From Akkermansia muciniphila (GTDB lineage: Bacteria > Verrucomicrobiota > Verrucomicrobiia > Verrucomicrobiales > Akkermansiaceae): 64,000 nt of DNA. The DNA lies in the NCBI GenBank assembly GCA_947624785.1, contig CANQLV010000005.1, positions 160,978-224,977 of the forward strand. The letters are read 5' to 3'. Position numbers and translations under genes: made by a program. Shown here one piece after another: positions 1 to 9,006 of the stretch (position 1 is its first letter; each line of letters opens with the position of its first letter). The notes below the pieces were generated by a model, which did not search any database, was not told where the DNA came from, and was given only the letters and a program-made list of their open reading frames with translations.

Positions 1-2
1 CC

Positions 3-674
3 GTGGCGCATGTGTCGCAAACCGTCAGGGAGGCGTTTGAACGGCGCTTTGGAGCGCATGCCGGGTCCGTCGTCCTGCACAATCCGGTGGACCGGGATGC
101 CGTACGCTCCGGAGCCGCCGCCGCGGAGGAAGTGCCGGAAAAAAGGCGTTTCCGCTTTGTTTCCGTGGGGCGTCTGGAGGAACAGAAGGGCTTTGACCGG
201 CTGATTGCCGCGCTGGCCCGCTTGAAAGAGCGCGGATGGCAGGCGGAACTGGTGATTCTGGGGGAAGGAAGCCGTAGGCGGGAGCTGGAAAGCCAGGCCG
301 CCGCCCTGGGAGTGGCGGACTCCGTGCTGATGCCCGGCTTCCGCGAGAATCCCTACCCGTGGATGGCCTCCGCCGATTTATTCGTATGCAGCTCCCGCAG
401 CGAGGGAATGAGCACCGTGGTCACGGAGGCGCTGGTGCTGGGCCTGCCTGTTCTGGCCGTGGAGTGTTCCGGCGTGCGGGAACAGCTTGGCATGGGAAGG
501 TTCGGGCGCATTGTGGAAAATCATGATGAGGCGCTGGCTGGCGGCATGGAGGACTTCCTGTCCGGCAGGGAATCCTGTGAAGAGTGGAGGGAAAGGGCGG
601 CCCGGGGGGGCGAGGCGGTTGCTTATGAAAGCGCCGTGCGGAAGGTGGAACATTTGCTGGAGGAAATGAAATGA
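3..674 (+). CDS. Glycosyltransferase family 4, C-terminal part (5' truncated by window)
   Basis: C-terminal GT-B nucleotide-sugar-binding half of a GT4 glycosyltransferase, acting in the cytoplasm on a lipid-linked glycan. The visible protein begins at the conserved stretch that precedes the second Rossmann fold (AHVSQTVREAF), so the N-terminal acceptor domain lies outside the window and position 3 is not a true start. The GRLEEQKGFDRLI loop, ILGEGSRRRELE and the EX7E motif in SRSEGMSTVVTEAL are intact. It is a paralogue of the next gene, sharing NPYP, CSSRSEG and CSGVREQLG. Its stop overlaps the next start by 4 bp (ATGA), so the operon begins upstream of the window. Sugar specificity cannot be read. 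Confidence 0.9.
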   Translation: MAHVSQTVREAFERRFGAHAGSVVLHNPVDRDAVRSGAAAAEEVPEKRRFRFVSVGRLEEQKGFDRLIAALARLKERGWQAELVILGEGSRRRELESQAAALGVADSVLMPGFRENPYPWMASADLFVCSSRSEGMSTVVTEALVLGLPVLAVECSGVREQLGMGRFGRIVENHDEALAGGMEDFLSGRESCEEWRERAARGGEAVAYESAVRKVEHLLEEMK

Positions 675-1819
675 AGAAGGTGGCGTTTTTTGTCAACAGC
701 CTGTCCGGCGGCGGTGCGGAAAAAATTCTGCAAACTCTGCTGAACCGCTGGAACGGAGACCGGTGGCAGGTGGTCCTTTATTCCGTCAGGAAGGAGGACA
801 TTCCGCCCGGCTACCCCCGGAATGTATCCGTCCGTTTTCTGTTTGACGCCTTCCGGGAGGAGGACGGCCCCTGGGCGCGCCTGTCCGTCAAAATCAGGAA
901 CGGCCTGAAATTGCTGGTTTACAGGCATTTTCCCCCTTCCGTCTTCTACCGCTTGTTCATCCGCGGAACCTATGACGTGGAGGCGGCCTTCATTGAAGGC
1001 TACGCCACGCGGATAGCCGCCGGCTCCCCCCATGCCGGAAGCCGGAAACTGGCCTGGGTCCATATTGACCTGGCCGCCAACCACTGGACGCTGCCGGCCT
1101 ACCGGAACGCTGAAGAGGAAAAGGCCGTTTACCGCCGTTTTGACACGGTGGCCTGCGTCTCCCGGGATGTCCGGGACTCCCTGCTGGCCCTGGCCGGCCC
1201 CTTGCAGGGCGCCCGGGTGGTTTACAACCCCGTGGACGTTCCGCGCGTCAGGGAAAAGGCTGGGAAATCCGTTCCGGAACGTCCGGAGGGGGATGTCCTG
1301 TTCTGCGCTTCCGGCCGTCTCGTCCGCCAGAAAGGCTTTGACCGGCTGGTGACGGCGTGCCGTTATCTGGCGCAGGAGGGCTTCTCCTTCCATCTCTGGA
1401 TTCTGGGGGAGGGGCCTGAAAGGAAGGCGCTGGAGCGCATGATCGCGGAGGGGAACTTGCAGGGCAGGATATCCCTGCTGGGGCAGCTGGAAAATCCGTA
1501 TCCCTACGTGAAGGCGGCGGACTGGCTGGTCTGTTCCTCCCGCAGCGAGGGGTATTCCACCGTGATTTCCGAGAGCCTGATTCTCGGCACGCCCGTGGCG
1601 GCCACGCTGTGTTCCGGAGTCAGGGAGCAGCTTGGGGACGGGGAATTCGGGCTGATTGCGGAAAACCACGTGCTGGGGCTTTACCGCGCCCTGGAAGATA
1701 TTCTGACGGGAAAGGCGGACCGACGGGACTACTGCGGGCGGGCGCTCCGCGGGGGAGCCCGGTTTGACCTGGATGGGCAGATGAATGCCGTGAAACGGCT
1801 TTTTGAAGAAACGTGCTGA
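671..1819 (+). CDS. Glycosyltransferase family 4
   Basis: Full-length GT-B glycosyltransferase of 382 aa. The N-terminal domain opens with the glycine-rich SLSGGGAEKILQ loop typical of GT4 enzymes. The C-terminal domain has SGRLVRQKGFDRLV, ILGEGPERKALE and an EX7E motif (SEGYSTVISESL). It probably transfers a hexose from a nucleotide sugar to the growing surface polysaccharide on the inner leaflet. The start is fixed by the ATGA overlap with the preceding gene, and the following GT2 gene begins 6 bp after the stop. Close similarity of its C-terminal half to the preceding gene suggests tandem duplication. Donor and acceptor are unknown. Confidence 0.92.
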   Translation: MKKVAFFVNSLSGGGAEKILQTLLNRWNGDRWQVVLYSVRKEDIPPGYPRNVSVRFLFDAFREEDGPWARLSVKIRNGLKLLVYRHFPPSVFYRLFIRGTYDVEAAFIEGYATRIAAGSPHAGSRKLAWVHIDLAANHWTLPAYRNAEEEKAVYRRFDTVACVSRDVRDSLLALAGPLQGARVVYNPVDVPRVREKAGKSVPERPEGDVLFCASGRLVRQKGFDRLVTACRYLAQEGFSFHLWILGEGPERKALERMIAEGNLQGRISLLGQLENPYPYVKAADWLVCSSRSEGYSTVISESLILGTPVAATLCSGVREQLGDGEFGLIAENHVLGLYRALEDILTGKADRRDYCGRALRGGARFDLDGQMNAVKRLFEETC

Positions 1820-1825
1820 ATTGCC

Positions 1826-2851
1826 ATGCCCTCCGTATCCGTCATCATTCCCGTGTTCAACGCCGCGCCTTTTCTTGAAAAATGCGTGGGCTCCGTGCTG
1901 GAACAGACCTTTACGGATTTTGACATCTGCCTGGTGGATGACGGGTCCACGGACGGGAGCGGCCCGCTGTGCGACAGGCTGGCTTCCGGGGACGAGCGCG
2001 TGCGGGTCATCCATCTGGACAGGAACATGGGGGTTTCCGCCGCCAGGAACCGCGGCATGAAGGAAACGGACGGAAGATGGCTGTGCTTCATTGACGGGGA
2101 TGACTGGGTGACGCCCTCCTACCTTCAGGAACTGGTCTCCGCCGTGGAGGACGGGGCCTGCGACCTGGTGGTGGAAGGGCTGTGTTCCGTCCGCGCCGGG
2201 AAAAAGGATGAAGTGACGGTGCCGCAGCCCATGGAACTGGACGCCAGGCCCGGAGAGGAGGAAGCTTGGGTACGGCTGTTCCGCTCCTTCCTGCTCTTTG
2301 GCCCGGTGGTGAAATTGTACCGCCGCACCCTGCTGTCCCGGCATTCCATCCGTTTTCCGGAGGACGTTTCCTATGGAGAGGATCTGATGTTCAACATGGC
2401 GTACCTGAAATACATCAGGCGTTTGAGAACGGTGGACAAGGCCGGATACTTCTACCGCCGGGCAGAGGAAGGCACCCTGTCCACACGCTTTGTCCCGGAA
2501 AAATTCATCTGGATTGTCAGGCAGTTCCGCCTGGAGCGGAAATACTTCCATACCAGGGGGCTGGAAGGGGCGGCGGTCGAGGAATACCTGGCCTTCCGCT
2601 GGTGGGGGCTGGTGTACAACGCCCTGTTTGAAATATACCGTTTCCGGGACCGGTACGGCCTGGCGGGGCGCATGAAGGCGGTGAGGACCATTGTGGGAAC
2701 GCCGGAAAACAACCTGCTGCGCGCCTATCCCGGGGTGTTCCGCTGTCCCGGGTGGATGAGCATGTGTTTATTCAACCGCTGGCCTTTCTGCCTGTTCCTG
2801 CTGATGGAAGGGGCGCGTGCCGGAAAAAATAAATCGAATGGGCATGCATAA
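1826..2851 (+). CDS. Glycosyltransferase family 2
   Basis: GT-A fold glycosyltransferase of 341 aa. The N-terminus SVIIPVFNAAPFLEKC is the family hallmark, followed by VDDGSTDGS (nucleotide binding) and the metal-binding DxD-type motif FIDGDDW near residue 95. The second half carries the usual LYRRTLL and YGEDLMFN region, in which the ED pair is the expected catalytic-base zone of this clade. It ends with a hydrophobic stretch and a basic tail, suggesting membrane association. It lies inside the polysaccharide operon and its 3' end overlaps the pyruvyltransferase gene. The sugar transferred cannot be inferred. Confidence 0.92.
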   Translation: MPSVSVIIPVFNAAPFLEKCVGSVLEQTFTDFDICLVDDGSTDGSGPLCDRLASGDERVRVIHLDRNMGVSAARNRGMKETDGRWLCFIDGDDWVTPSYLQELVSAVEDGACDLVVEGLCSVRAGKKDEVTVPQPMELDARPGEEEAWVRLFRSFLLFGPVVKLYRRTLLSRHSIRFPEDVSYGEDLMFNMAYLKYIRRLRTVDKAGYFYRRAEEGTLSTRFVPEKFIWIVRQFRLERKYFHTRGLEGAAVEEYLAFRWWGLVYNALFEIYRFRDRYGLAGRMKAVRTIVGTPENNLLRAYPGVFRCPGWMSMCLFNRWPFCLFLLMEGARAGKNKSNGHA

Positions 2852-4007
2852 GATTCTTTTATATCCCCATGGAGGCAGCGGCAATCACGGCTGCGAGGCG
2901 ATCGTCAGGTCCACGATGCTGCTGCTCCGTCCCGAACAGGGCGTTCTGTTCTCCTCCGCGTGCGGGGAAGACAGGCGTTACGGGCTGGAACAGGCGGTGA
3001 AGGTGCTGCCGGAACAGCGGCCCATCCGGAGGTGTTCCTCCGGGTATGCGGGCGCGTGGCTGCGGCGGCGCGTGCTGGGCGTCCGTGACGCCTTTGACCG
3101 GCTCGCGTTCGGCGGCATCGTGAAGGAAAGGGCGGACCTGGCCCTGTGCAGCGGAGGGGACAACTACTGCTACGGGGAGCCCGTGCATATCTATTTGCAG
3201 AACGACCTGCTGCGCCGCGCCGGCGTGCCCACCGTCCTGTGGGGGTGTTCCCTGGAACGGAAGGACATGAAGGGGAGGATGCTGGAAGACCTCCGGGCCT
3301 TTGACCTGATTGTGGCGCGGGAATCCCTGACCTGCGACGCCCTGCGGGAATGCGGGTGCTCCCGCACGGTGCTGTATCCGGATCCGGCGTTTGCTCTTCC
3401 GGTGAAGGAGGCTCCTCTGCCGGAAGGCTGGAAGGCGGGGAACATGGCCGGCGTCAACGTCAGTCCCATGATTATCGGCCATGAGGGAAGGGCCGGAGCC
3501 GTGATGGAAAACTATGCGCGGCTGGTGGAATACCTGCTGGAAGCTACGGAGATGAATGTGGCCCTCATTCCCCATGTGGTATGGCCCGGCAACGACGACC
3601 GGAAGCCGCTGGGCGAGTTGGAGGAGCGTTTCCGGCACACGGGGCGTGTCGTCATGGTCGGGGACGCGCCCTGTGAGGAACTGAAGGGTTATATCTCCCG
3701 GTGCCGTTTCCTGGTGGCCGCCCGCACCCACGCCTCCATTGCCGCCTATTCCACGGGCGTGCCCGCGCTGGTGGCGGGGTATTCCGTGAAAGCCAGGGGG
3801 ATTGCCCGCGATTTGTTCGGGACGGAAGACGGCCACGTGCTGCCCGTGCAGGTTCTGGATGATCCTGACGAACTGCGGAAGGCGTTTGTCCGGATGATGG
3901 AAAGGGAAGATGACCTGAAGGCCGCCTATGCCGAGAAAATTCCCGCGTACCGGGAACGCTTGGCCCATCTGCCGGGGGAACTTTCAGCCCTGTTGAAACG
4001 GTCATGA
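2838..4007 (+). CDS. Polysaccharide pyruvyltransferase family protein
   Basis: WcaK/CsaB-like protein of about 389 aa. Enzymes of this family transfer a pyruvyl group from phosphoenolpyruvate to a sugar of a surface glycan, adding negative charge. Recognisable features are the N-terminal PHGGSGNHGCEAI glycine-rich segment, the central CSGGDNYCYG block and the C-terminal ARTHASIAAYSTGVPAL motif that contains the family's conserved histidine. The open frame extends up to a GTG at 2817, but the ATGs at 2838 or 2844 give the usual N-terminus (MHKILLYPHGG). The gene overlaps the preceding GT2 gene by 8-14 bp and the next gene by 4 bp. Confidence 0.85.
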   Translation: MGMHKILLYPHGGSGNHGCEAIVRSTMLLLRPEQGVLFSSACGEDRRYGLEQAVKVLPEQRPIRRCSSGYAGAWLRRRVLGVRDAFDRLAFGGIVKERADLALCSGGDNYCYGEPVHIYLQNDLLRRAGVPTVLWGCSLERKDMKGRMLEDLRAFDLIVARESLTCDALRECGCSRTVLYPDPAFALPVKEAPLPEGWKAGNMAGVNVSPMIIGHEGRAGAVMENYARLVEYLLEATEMNVALIPHVVWPGNDDRKPLGELEERFRHTGRVVMVGDAPCEELKGYISRCRFLVAARTHASIAAYSTGVPALVAGYSVKARGIARDLFGTEDGHVLPVQVLDDPDELRKAFVRMMEREDDLKAAYAEKIPAYRERLAHLPGELSALLKRS

Positions 4008-5194
4008 TTGCGTATGTTTCCATCTTGTCCGTCCTGCTCCTGCTGGTCCTGGCCGTGGTCTGCGTGGACGCCTGGCGCTTCCTGGGGACGCTGGCGGGGC
4101 GCTTCCATATCGGGCGCTGGCAGGACCGGCGCGCGTGGCAGGAGGCCCTGGCCCGGACGGCGGCGGCATGGACGCGGCGCATGCCGGCCGTTCCCAAGAG
4201 GGACCAGGGCAGGCGCATCCTGTGGGAGATGGCGCGGGGAACCTACGCGGACGCCGCCATTCAGGGGTGGCAGGCGGCGGGATTGTTCCTGGGGCTGCAT
4301 GCCTATGCCGCGGACAGGAAGGATGAGGCGTTGAAGGAAAGGCTGTGCCGCAGTCTGGAGGAACATGAACTGGTGAAGAATTGCCTGGCCGTTCCGGAGC
4401 CGGAACGGTGGGAGGCGGACCGTCTGCTGCTGGATTACGCCGTGCTGGAGGCCGGATGCCGCGGAGCGGACCGGGTGGCGGAGGCTTCCGCAGCGCTGCT
4501 GGAATCCCTGCGGACGGAGGCGGGAACGCTGGCCTACAGGCGCAGGCAGCCCGGCGTGCGTTACGTGGATACGATCGGGCTGGCCTGTCCTCTGGCGGCC
4601 TCCTGCGCGGCACGTACGGGAAAAGAGGAATACTGGAACCTGGCGGTGAAGCAGGTGGAGGAATATGACATGGCCCTGCTGCCGGGTTCTTCCTTCCCCG
4701 CCCACGGCTTTGAAATGGAGCGCGGCTACCCGCTGGGGCTGTATGACTGGTCCCGGGGCCTGGGCTGGTATGCGCTGGGGTTGTGTGAGCTTTACCGCCT
4801 GATGGCTCGGCACGGGAGGCCGGAGGCGGATGGAATGGCCCGGCGCATTCTGGAGCTGGCGGAGGAACTGCTGCCCCTGCAAAAGAAAAACGGCGGCTTC
4901 GGCTGGATGGTCGCCAGGCCGGAATCCGTCTTTGAATCTTCCGGAACGGCCCTGCTGGGCCTTCTGCTGCTGGCCGCTTTCCGCATTTCCGGAGAGAAGC
5001 GTTTTCTGAAAGCCGCCTTCCGTGCGGAAAAGGCGCTGATGGGAGTGACGCGCCGCGACGGCGTGCTGGACATGTGCCAGGGGGATACCAAGGGCATCGG
5101 CATGTATTCCGACGTGTGGAACCTGATGCCGTTCGCCCAGGGAATGGCCCTGCGGCTGGGCGTGGAACTCAACGGGGAGGAGGGGAAGGCGTGA
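4004..5194 (+). CDS. Membrane-anchored GH88/GH105-like (unsaturated glycuronyl hydrolase fold) protein
   Basis: 396-aa protein with one N-terminal membrane segment (about residues 3-24, rich in Val and Leu), then a helical domain resembling six-hairpin glycosidases of the YteR/GH105 type. Supporting motifs are RYVDTIGLACPLAASCA, EEYDMALLPG and LYDWSRGLGWYALGL; the last matches the family's W-x-R-G-x-G-W-Y segment. In a biosynthetic operon such a protein may trim or edit the polymer, although the family classically removes unsaturated uronic acids from lyase products. It is joined to its neighbours by 4-bp overlaps on both sides. The fold assignment is fairly firm; the substrate is unknown. 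Confidence 0.72.
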   Translation: MIAYVSILSVLLLLVLAVVCVDAWRFLGTLAGRFHIGRWQDRRAWQEALARTAAAWTRRMPAVPKRDQGRRILWEMARGTYADAAIQGWQAAGLFLGLHAYAADRKDEALKERLCRSLEEHELVKNCLAVPEPERWEADRLLLDYAVLEAGCRGADRVAEASAALLESLRTEAGTLAYRRRQPGVRYVDTIGLACPLAASCAARTGKEEYWNLAVKQVEEYDMALLPGSSFPAHGFEMERGYPLGLYDWSRGLGWYALGLCELYRLMARHGRPEADGMARRILELAEELLPLQKKNGGFGWMVARPESVFESSGTALLGLLLLAAFRISGEKRFLKAAFRAEKALMGVTRRDGVLDMCQGDTKGIGMYSDVWNLMPFAQGMALRLGVELNGEEGKA

Positions 5195-6705
5195 GAACGC
5201 TGAACTCCGGCAAGAACTTTCTGGTGACCGTCAGCCTGATGGCCACGATGACCCTGCTGGGTTTTGTGACGCGCAAGCTGTTCGTCAATGAAATCGGCGT
5301 GGAATACCTGGGCCTCAACGGCCTGCTGACCAACATCTTGGCGGCGGTGACGCTGCTGGAATCCGGCTTCGGGACCAGCGTGGTCTTCCACCTCTACAAG
5401 CCGCTGGCGGAGAACGACCGGCCGCGCATCCTCTCCCTGCTGCAATTCTACCGCAAGGTGTACCGCATCATTGCCGCCGCCGTCCTTGTGCTGTGCCTGT
5501 GCCTGTATCCGTTCCTGGGCTGTTTCATCAAGGACGAGGGGCATCTGGACTACCTGGCGCTGGTTTATTTCATCTTCGTTTTCAACTCCATCCTGCCGTA
5601 CCTGACGGCGTACAAGAATTCCCTCATCAACGCGGACCAGAAAAATTACAGGCTGGGCGCCATCAACTTCGTCTACCAGGTGGGGCTGAACCTGTCCAAG
5701 CTGGCCATCCTGTACTACACGGGCAACTACGTCCTGTACCTGGTGGTGGAATCCCTGTTCCTGGCGGGGTTCAACGTGGCGATGGTGCGCAAGGTGGACG
5801 CCCTGTACCCCTACGTCAGGAGCAAGGTCTCCCATGCGCTGGACGCCGTGACGAAAAGCCAGATCGTCGTCAACGTCAAGGCCCTGTTCCTGCACAGCGT
5901 GGGCGGCTACTTCATGCATTCCACCAGCAACATCGTCATTTCCAGCTTCGTGGGGCTGGCGGCGGTGGGCTTCTATTCCAACTACATGCTGGTGGTGGGG
6001 ACCATCTCCACCTTCATCATGCAGGTGATCAACAGCATGGCGGAAAGCGTGGGCAACCTGATCGCCAGTGAGGACAGGGGGCATGTGTACGAGATTTTCA
6101 AGCGGGTTTTCCTGATCAACTTCCTGATTTCAGGGGTGTCCTCCATCGTTCTGCTGAACACGCTGAATCCCTTCATCGTCTGGTGGCTGGGGCCTGAATA
6201 CATGCTCTCCGGGGCCTGCTCGTTCGTCATCATCCTGAACTTCTTCGTGGTGGGCATGCGGCGTTCCGCCATGGTGTTCAAGACCAAGGCGGGCATCTTC
6301 CACCAGGACCGGTACTCCCCGCTTCTCCAGGGCGTGATCAACGTCGTGCTGTCCGTCACGCTGGTGCAGTGGTGGGGGATTACGGGCATGCTGCTGGCCG
6401 CGACGCTCAGCCTTCTTTCCATCGGCGTCTGGCAATTCCCCCGGCTGGTGTACAGGCATGTATTCCACCAGCCCCTGAGGCGGTACTTCGTCACGTACGG
6501 ATGGTACCTGCTGCTGGCGGCGGCGGGATACGCGCTGACGTACCCCCTGTGCGCCCGTTCCTATTTTTCCTCCCCCTTGGCGGACCTGTTCATGTGGGGC
6601 ATCATTTCCGTAGCCATTCCGCTGGGGCTGGACGTTCTCGTCCTGTTCAGAACTCCCCCCTTCCGCGGGCTGATGGGCCACATGCGCACGCTGGTATGCA
6701 GATGA
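5191..6705 (+). CDS. Wzx-type polysaccharide flippase (MATE/MOP superfamily)
   Basis: Polytopic membrane protein of about 504 aa with roughly 12-14 hydrophobic segments, the expected size and layout for a lipid-linked oligosaccharide flippase. It opens with NFLVTVSLMATMTLLGFVTR and IGVEYLGLNGLL, typical of the Wzx/oligosaccharide-flippase group. The frame stays open back to 5074, but that part overlaps the preceding gene. The GTG at 5191, overlapping the upstream stop as GTGA, is the sensible start. The gene's own stop overlaps the next start. It would export the repeat units assembled by the surrounding transferases. No polymerase is present in the window. Confidence 0.88.
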   Translation: MRTLNSGKNFLVTVSLMATMTLLGFVTRKLFVNEIGVEYLGLNGLLTNILAAVTLLESGFGTSVVFHLYKPLAENDRPRILSLLQFYRKVYRIIAAAVLVLCLCLYPFLGCFIKDEGHLDYLALVYFIFVFNSILPYLTAYKNSLINADQKNYRLGAINFVYQVGLNLSKLAILYYTGNYVLYLVVESLFLAGFNVAMVRKVDALYPYVRSKVSHALDAVTKSQIVVNVKALFLHSVGGYFMHSTSNIVISSFVGLAAVGFYSNYMLVVGTISTFIMQVINSMAESVGNLIASEDRGHVYEIFKRVFLINFLISGVSSIVLLNTLNPFIVWWLGPEYMLSGACSFVIILNFFVVGMRRSAMVFKTKAGIFHQDRYSPLLQGVINVVLSVTLVQWWGITGMLLAATLSLLSIGVWQFPRLVYRHVFHQPLRRYFVTYGWYLLLAAAGYALTYPLCARSYFSSPLADLFMWGIISVAIPLGLDVLVLFRTPPFRGLMGHMRTLVCR

Positions 6706-7889
6706 AACGTATATTCATAGCCATTCAATACATGGAGCTGGGGGGCGCGGAACGCGCTCTGCTGGGGCTGCTGGATGCGCTGGACGCCTCCCGCTTCCGC
6801 GTGGACCTGTTCGTTTACCGCCATTCCGGGGAGCTGATGCCGCTGATTCCGGACAAAGTCAACCTTCTGCCGGAACTGCCCGCCTACCGCGCGCTGTCCC
6901 GTCCGGTAAAGGACATCCTGAAGGAAGGAAGGCTGGGCATTGCCGCCGCGCGCCTGTGGGCCAAGTGGCGTTCCGCCCGTTTTGGAAAACGGCTGGAAGG
7001 CCGGGAAAACTACGCCGTCTTTGACGATGCCGCCGCCGCCGTCTCCCCGTTTCTTCCTTCCCTGAAAAAGCTGGGCGTGTATGACTTGGCCATCAGTTTC
7101 CTGACGCCCCACCGCATTGTCCGGGACAAGGTGCTGGCCCGCAGGAAAATAGCGTGGATTCACACGGACTACTCCTCCATAGGAATCAATGTGGAGCGTG
7201 AATTGCCGGTTTGGCGCAGCTATGACCGCATCATCTCCATTTCCCCCCAGGCCGGGAAGGGATTCCTGTCCCGCTTTCCGGAGCTGGAGGATAAGCTGGT
7301 GGAGCTGGAAAACATCGTTTCCCCGGAAGCGGTGAGGGAACAGGCCGCGCTGGAAGACGTTTCCACCGTGATGGAGGGGGCCCCGTGCCTGTGCACGGTA
7401 GGAAGGTTCTCCCGTGCCAAGGGAATGGACCGCGCCGTCAGGCTGGCCGCGCGCCTGGTGGGAATGGGGATGGAAAATCTGCGCTGGTACCTCATCGGCT
7501 ACGGGGATGAAATGTCCCTGCGCCGTGAAATTGCCGCCTGCGGCATGCAGGAACACGTGGTCATTCTGGGTAAAAAGGCCAACCCCTACCCGTACATGGG
7601 CGCCTGCGGGCTGTATGTGCAGCCGTCCCGGTATGAGGGAAAGGCTGTAGCGGTGAGGGAGGCGCAGATATTGGGACGGCCCGTAGCCATTACAAACTTT
7701 CCGACCTCCGCCGGGCATCTGGAAGACGGCGTGGACGGAGTCATCATCCCCAATGACGAGGACGGCGCCGCGCTGGCCCTGTTCCGGCTGCTGAATGATG
7801 CCGGAAGGCTGGAACGGCTGTCCGCGGCATGCCGGAGCCGGGACTACGGCAACCGTGATGAAATCCTGAAACTGGAGGCATTGATCTGA
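6702..7889 (+). CDS. Glycosyltransferase family 4
   Basis: GT-B glycosyltransferase of about 395 aa. The N-terminus KRIFIAIQYMELGGAERALL has the glycine-rich acceptor-side loop, and residues near 235-330 contain GRFSRAKGMDRAVRL and ILGKKANPYPYMG. The EX7E region here is YEGKAVAVREAQ, in which the second acidic residue is retained. The ATG at 6702 overlaps the flippase stop (ATGA); an ATG six bases upstream is the alternative. The next gene starts 1 bp after the stop. Cytoplasmic or peripheral membrane enzyme of the polysaccharide pathway; donor unknown. Confidence 0.9.
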   Translation: MKRIFIAIQYMELGGAERALLGLLDALDASRFRVDLFVYRHSGELMPLIPDKVNLLPELPAYRALSRPVKDILKEGRLGIAAARLWAKWRSARFGKRLEGRENYAVFDDAAAAVSPFLPSLKKLGVYDLAISFLTPHRIVRDKVLARRKIAWIHTDYSSIGINVERELPVWRSYDRIISISPQAGKGFLSRFPELEDKLVELENIVSPEAVREQAALEDVSTVMEGAPCLCTVGRFSRAKGMDRAVRLAARLVGMGMENLRWYLIGYGDEMSLRREIAACGMQEHVVILGKKANPYPYMGACGLYVQPSRYEGKAVAVREAQILGRPVAITNFPTSAGHLEDGVDGVIIPNDEDGAALALFRLLNDAGRLERLSAACRSRDYGNRDEILKLEALI

Positions 7890-7890
7890 C

Positions 7891-9006
7891 ATGGGAAGAA
7901 GGCTCTTGTACATCACCAATGGCATCACCGGGGCGGGAGGGCTGGAACGGGTTCTCTCCGTCCGGACGCGCCTGCTTGCGGAACGGTACGGGGATGAAAT
8001 TCACATCATGACGCTGAATGAGGAAGGGAAGGAGCCTTTTTATGATTTCTTCCCCGGCATCCATGTCCATGACGTGCGCATGCAGGGGCGTCCCGCCGCC
8101 CGGCTGAAGGCCTGGGTATATGGCATCCGGAAGACGGTGCGCGCCGTGGAACCGGATGTCATTGCCGTCTGCGACGACGGGTTCAAGGGCTTTTGGATGC
8201 CCCTCCTGCTGACGGGCTGCCGCTGTCCAATAGTGTATGAACGCCATGTTTCCCGGCTGATCCAGGCGGACGGACTGAAATCTTCCGCCGTCAGGAGCGT
8301 GGAATTTGCCATGATGCGCTTTCTGGGAAAACGCTTTTCCCGTTTTGTGGTGCTCACGCCCGGGAACAGGGAGGAATGGCCCATGGACAACGTGGAAGTT
8401 ATTCCGAATCCCCTGCCGTTTTATCCGCCGGTTCCCTCTTCCGGAGAGGCAAGGCGGGTGATTGCAGTCGGCAAGATTTCCCCCCAGAAAAACTACGGCG
8501 CCCTGCTGGAAGCCTGGAAAAAGGTGCATGGAATATTCCCTGACTGGAAGCTGGACTTGTTCGGCGCGGAGGCGGATGGCGGAAAACTGCGGGAAGAAAT
8601 CCGCAGGGAAGGGCTGGAAGGCAGCTTTTTGCTGCATCCTCCCACGCGGGAAATCATGCAAGAGTATTTGGGTTCCTCCATCTGCGCGATGTCTTCCCGG
8701 TATGAGGGCTTCGGCATGATGCTGGCGGAGGCCATGGCGTGCGGAGTTCCGTGCGTGGCCTTTGACTGCCCCTGCGGTCCGGGAGACATCATCAGTCATG
8801 GGGAGGACGGCCTGCTGGTGCCGCCGGGGAACGTGGATGAACTGGCGGCCTCTTTGGAACTTCTGATGGGTGATGAAAAATTGTGCGCCTCCATGGCCGC
8901 GAAGGCCCGGGAAAACGTGAAGCGTTACGCGGCTGAAACGGTGACGGCCCGATGGGACGGCCTGTTCCGCCGCATGCTGGAAGAAGGAAAGGAGGGCATG
9001 CCATGA
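7891..9006 (+). CDS. Glycosyltransferase family 4
   Basis: 371-aa GT-B enzyme. It begins RRLLYITNGITGAGGLERVL, then shows VGKISPQKNYGALLEAW in the donor-binding domain and an EX7E motif in YEGFGMMLAEAMACGVP. The downstream FDCPCGPGDII segment is typical of a GT4 clade found in many polysaccharide loci, and it recurs in the transferase at 12053, so these two are paralogues. The stop overlaps the next start as ATGA. Likely an alpha-hexosyltransferase using a UDP-sugar (family inference). Confidence 0.92.
   Translation: MGRRLLYITNGITGAGGLERVLSVRTRLLAERYGDEIHIMTLNEEGKEPFYDFFPGIHVHDVRMQGRPAARLKAWVYGIRKTVRAVEPDVIAVCDDGFKGFWMPLLLTGCRCPIVYERHVSRLIQADGLKSSAVRSVEFAMMRFLGKRFSRFVVLTPGNREEWPMDNVEVIPNPLPFYPPVPSSGEARRVIAVGKISPQKNYGALLEAWKKVHGIFPDWKLDLFGAEADGGKLREEIRREGLEGSFLLHPPTREIMQEYLGSSICAMSSRYEGFGMMLAEAMACGVPCVAFDCPCGPGDIISHGEDGLLVPPGNVDELAASLELLMGDEKLCASMAAKARENVKRYAAETVTARWDGLFRRMLEEGKEGMP

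Noticed and set aside
623..2551. Long minus-strand open frame (642 codons) opposite the glycosyltransferases
   Set aside because: High GC leaves antisense frames open; the product is low-complexity and the plus strand carries clear GT motifs.
5074..5190. Extended start of the flippase
   Set aside because: It overlaps the previous gene by over 100 bp and encodes a basic, low-complexity stretch; the GTG at 5191 overlaps the upstream stop.
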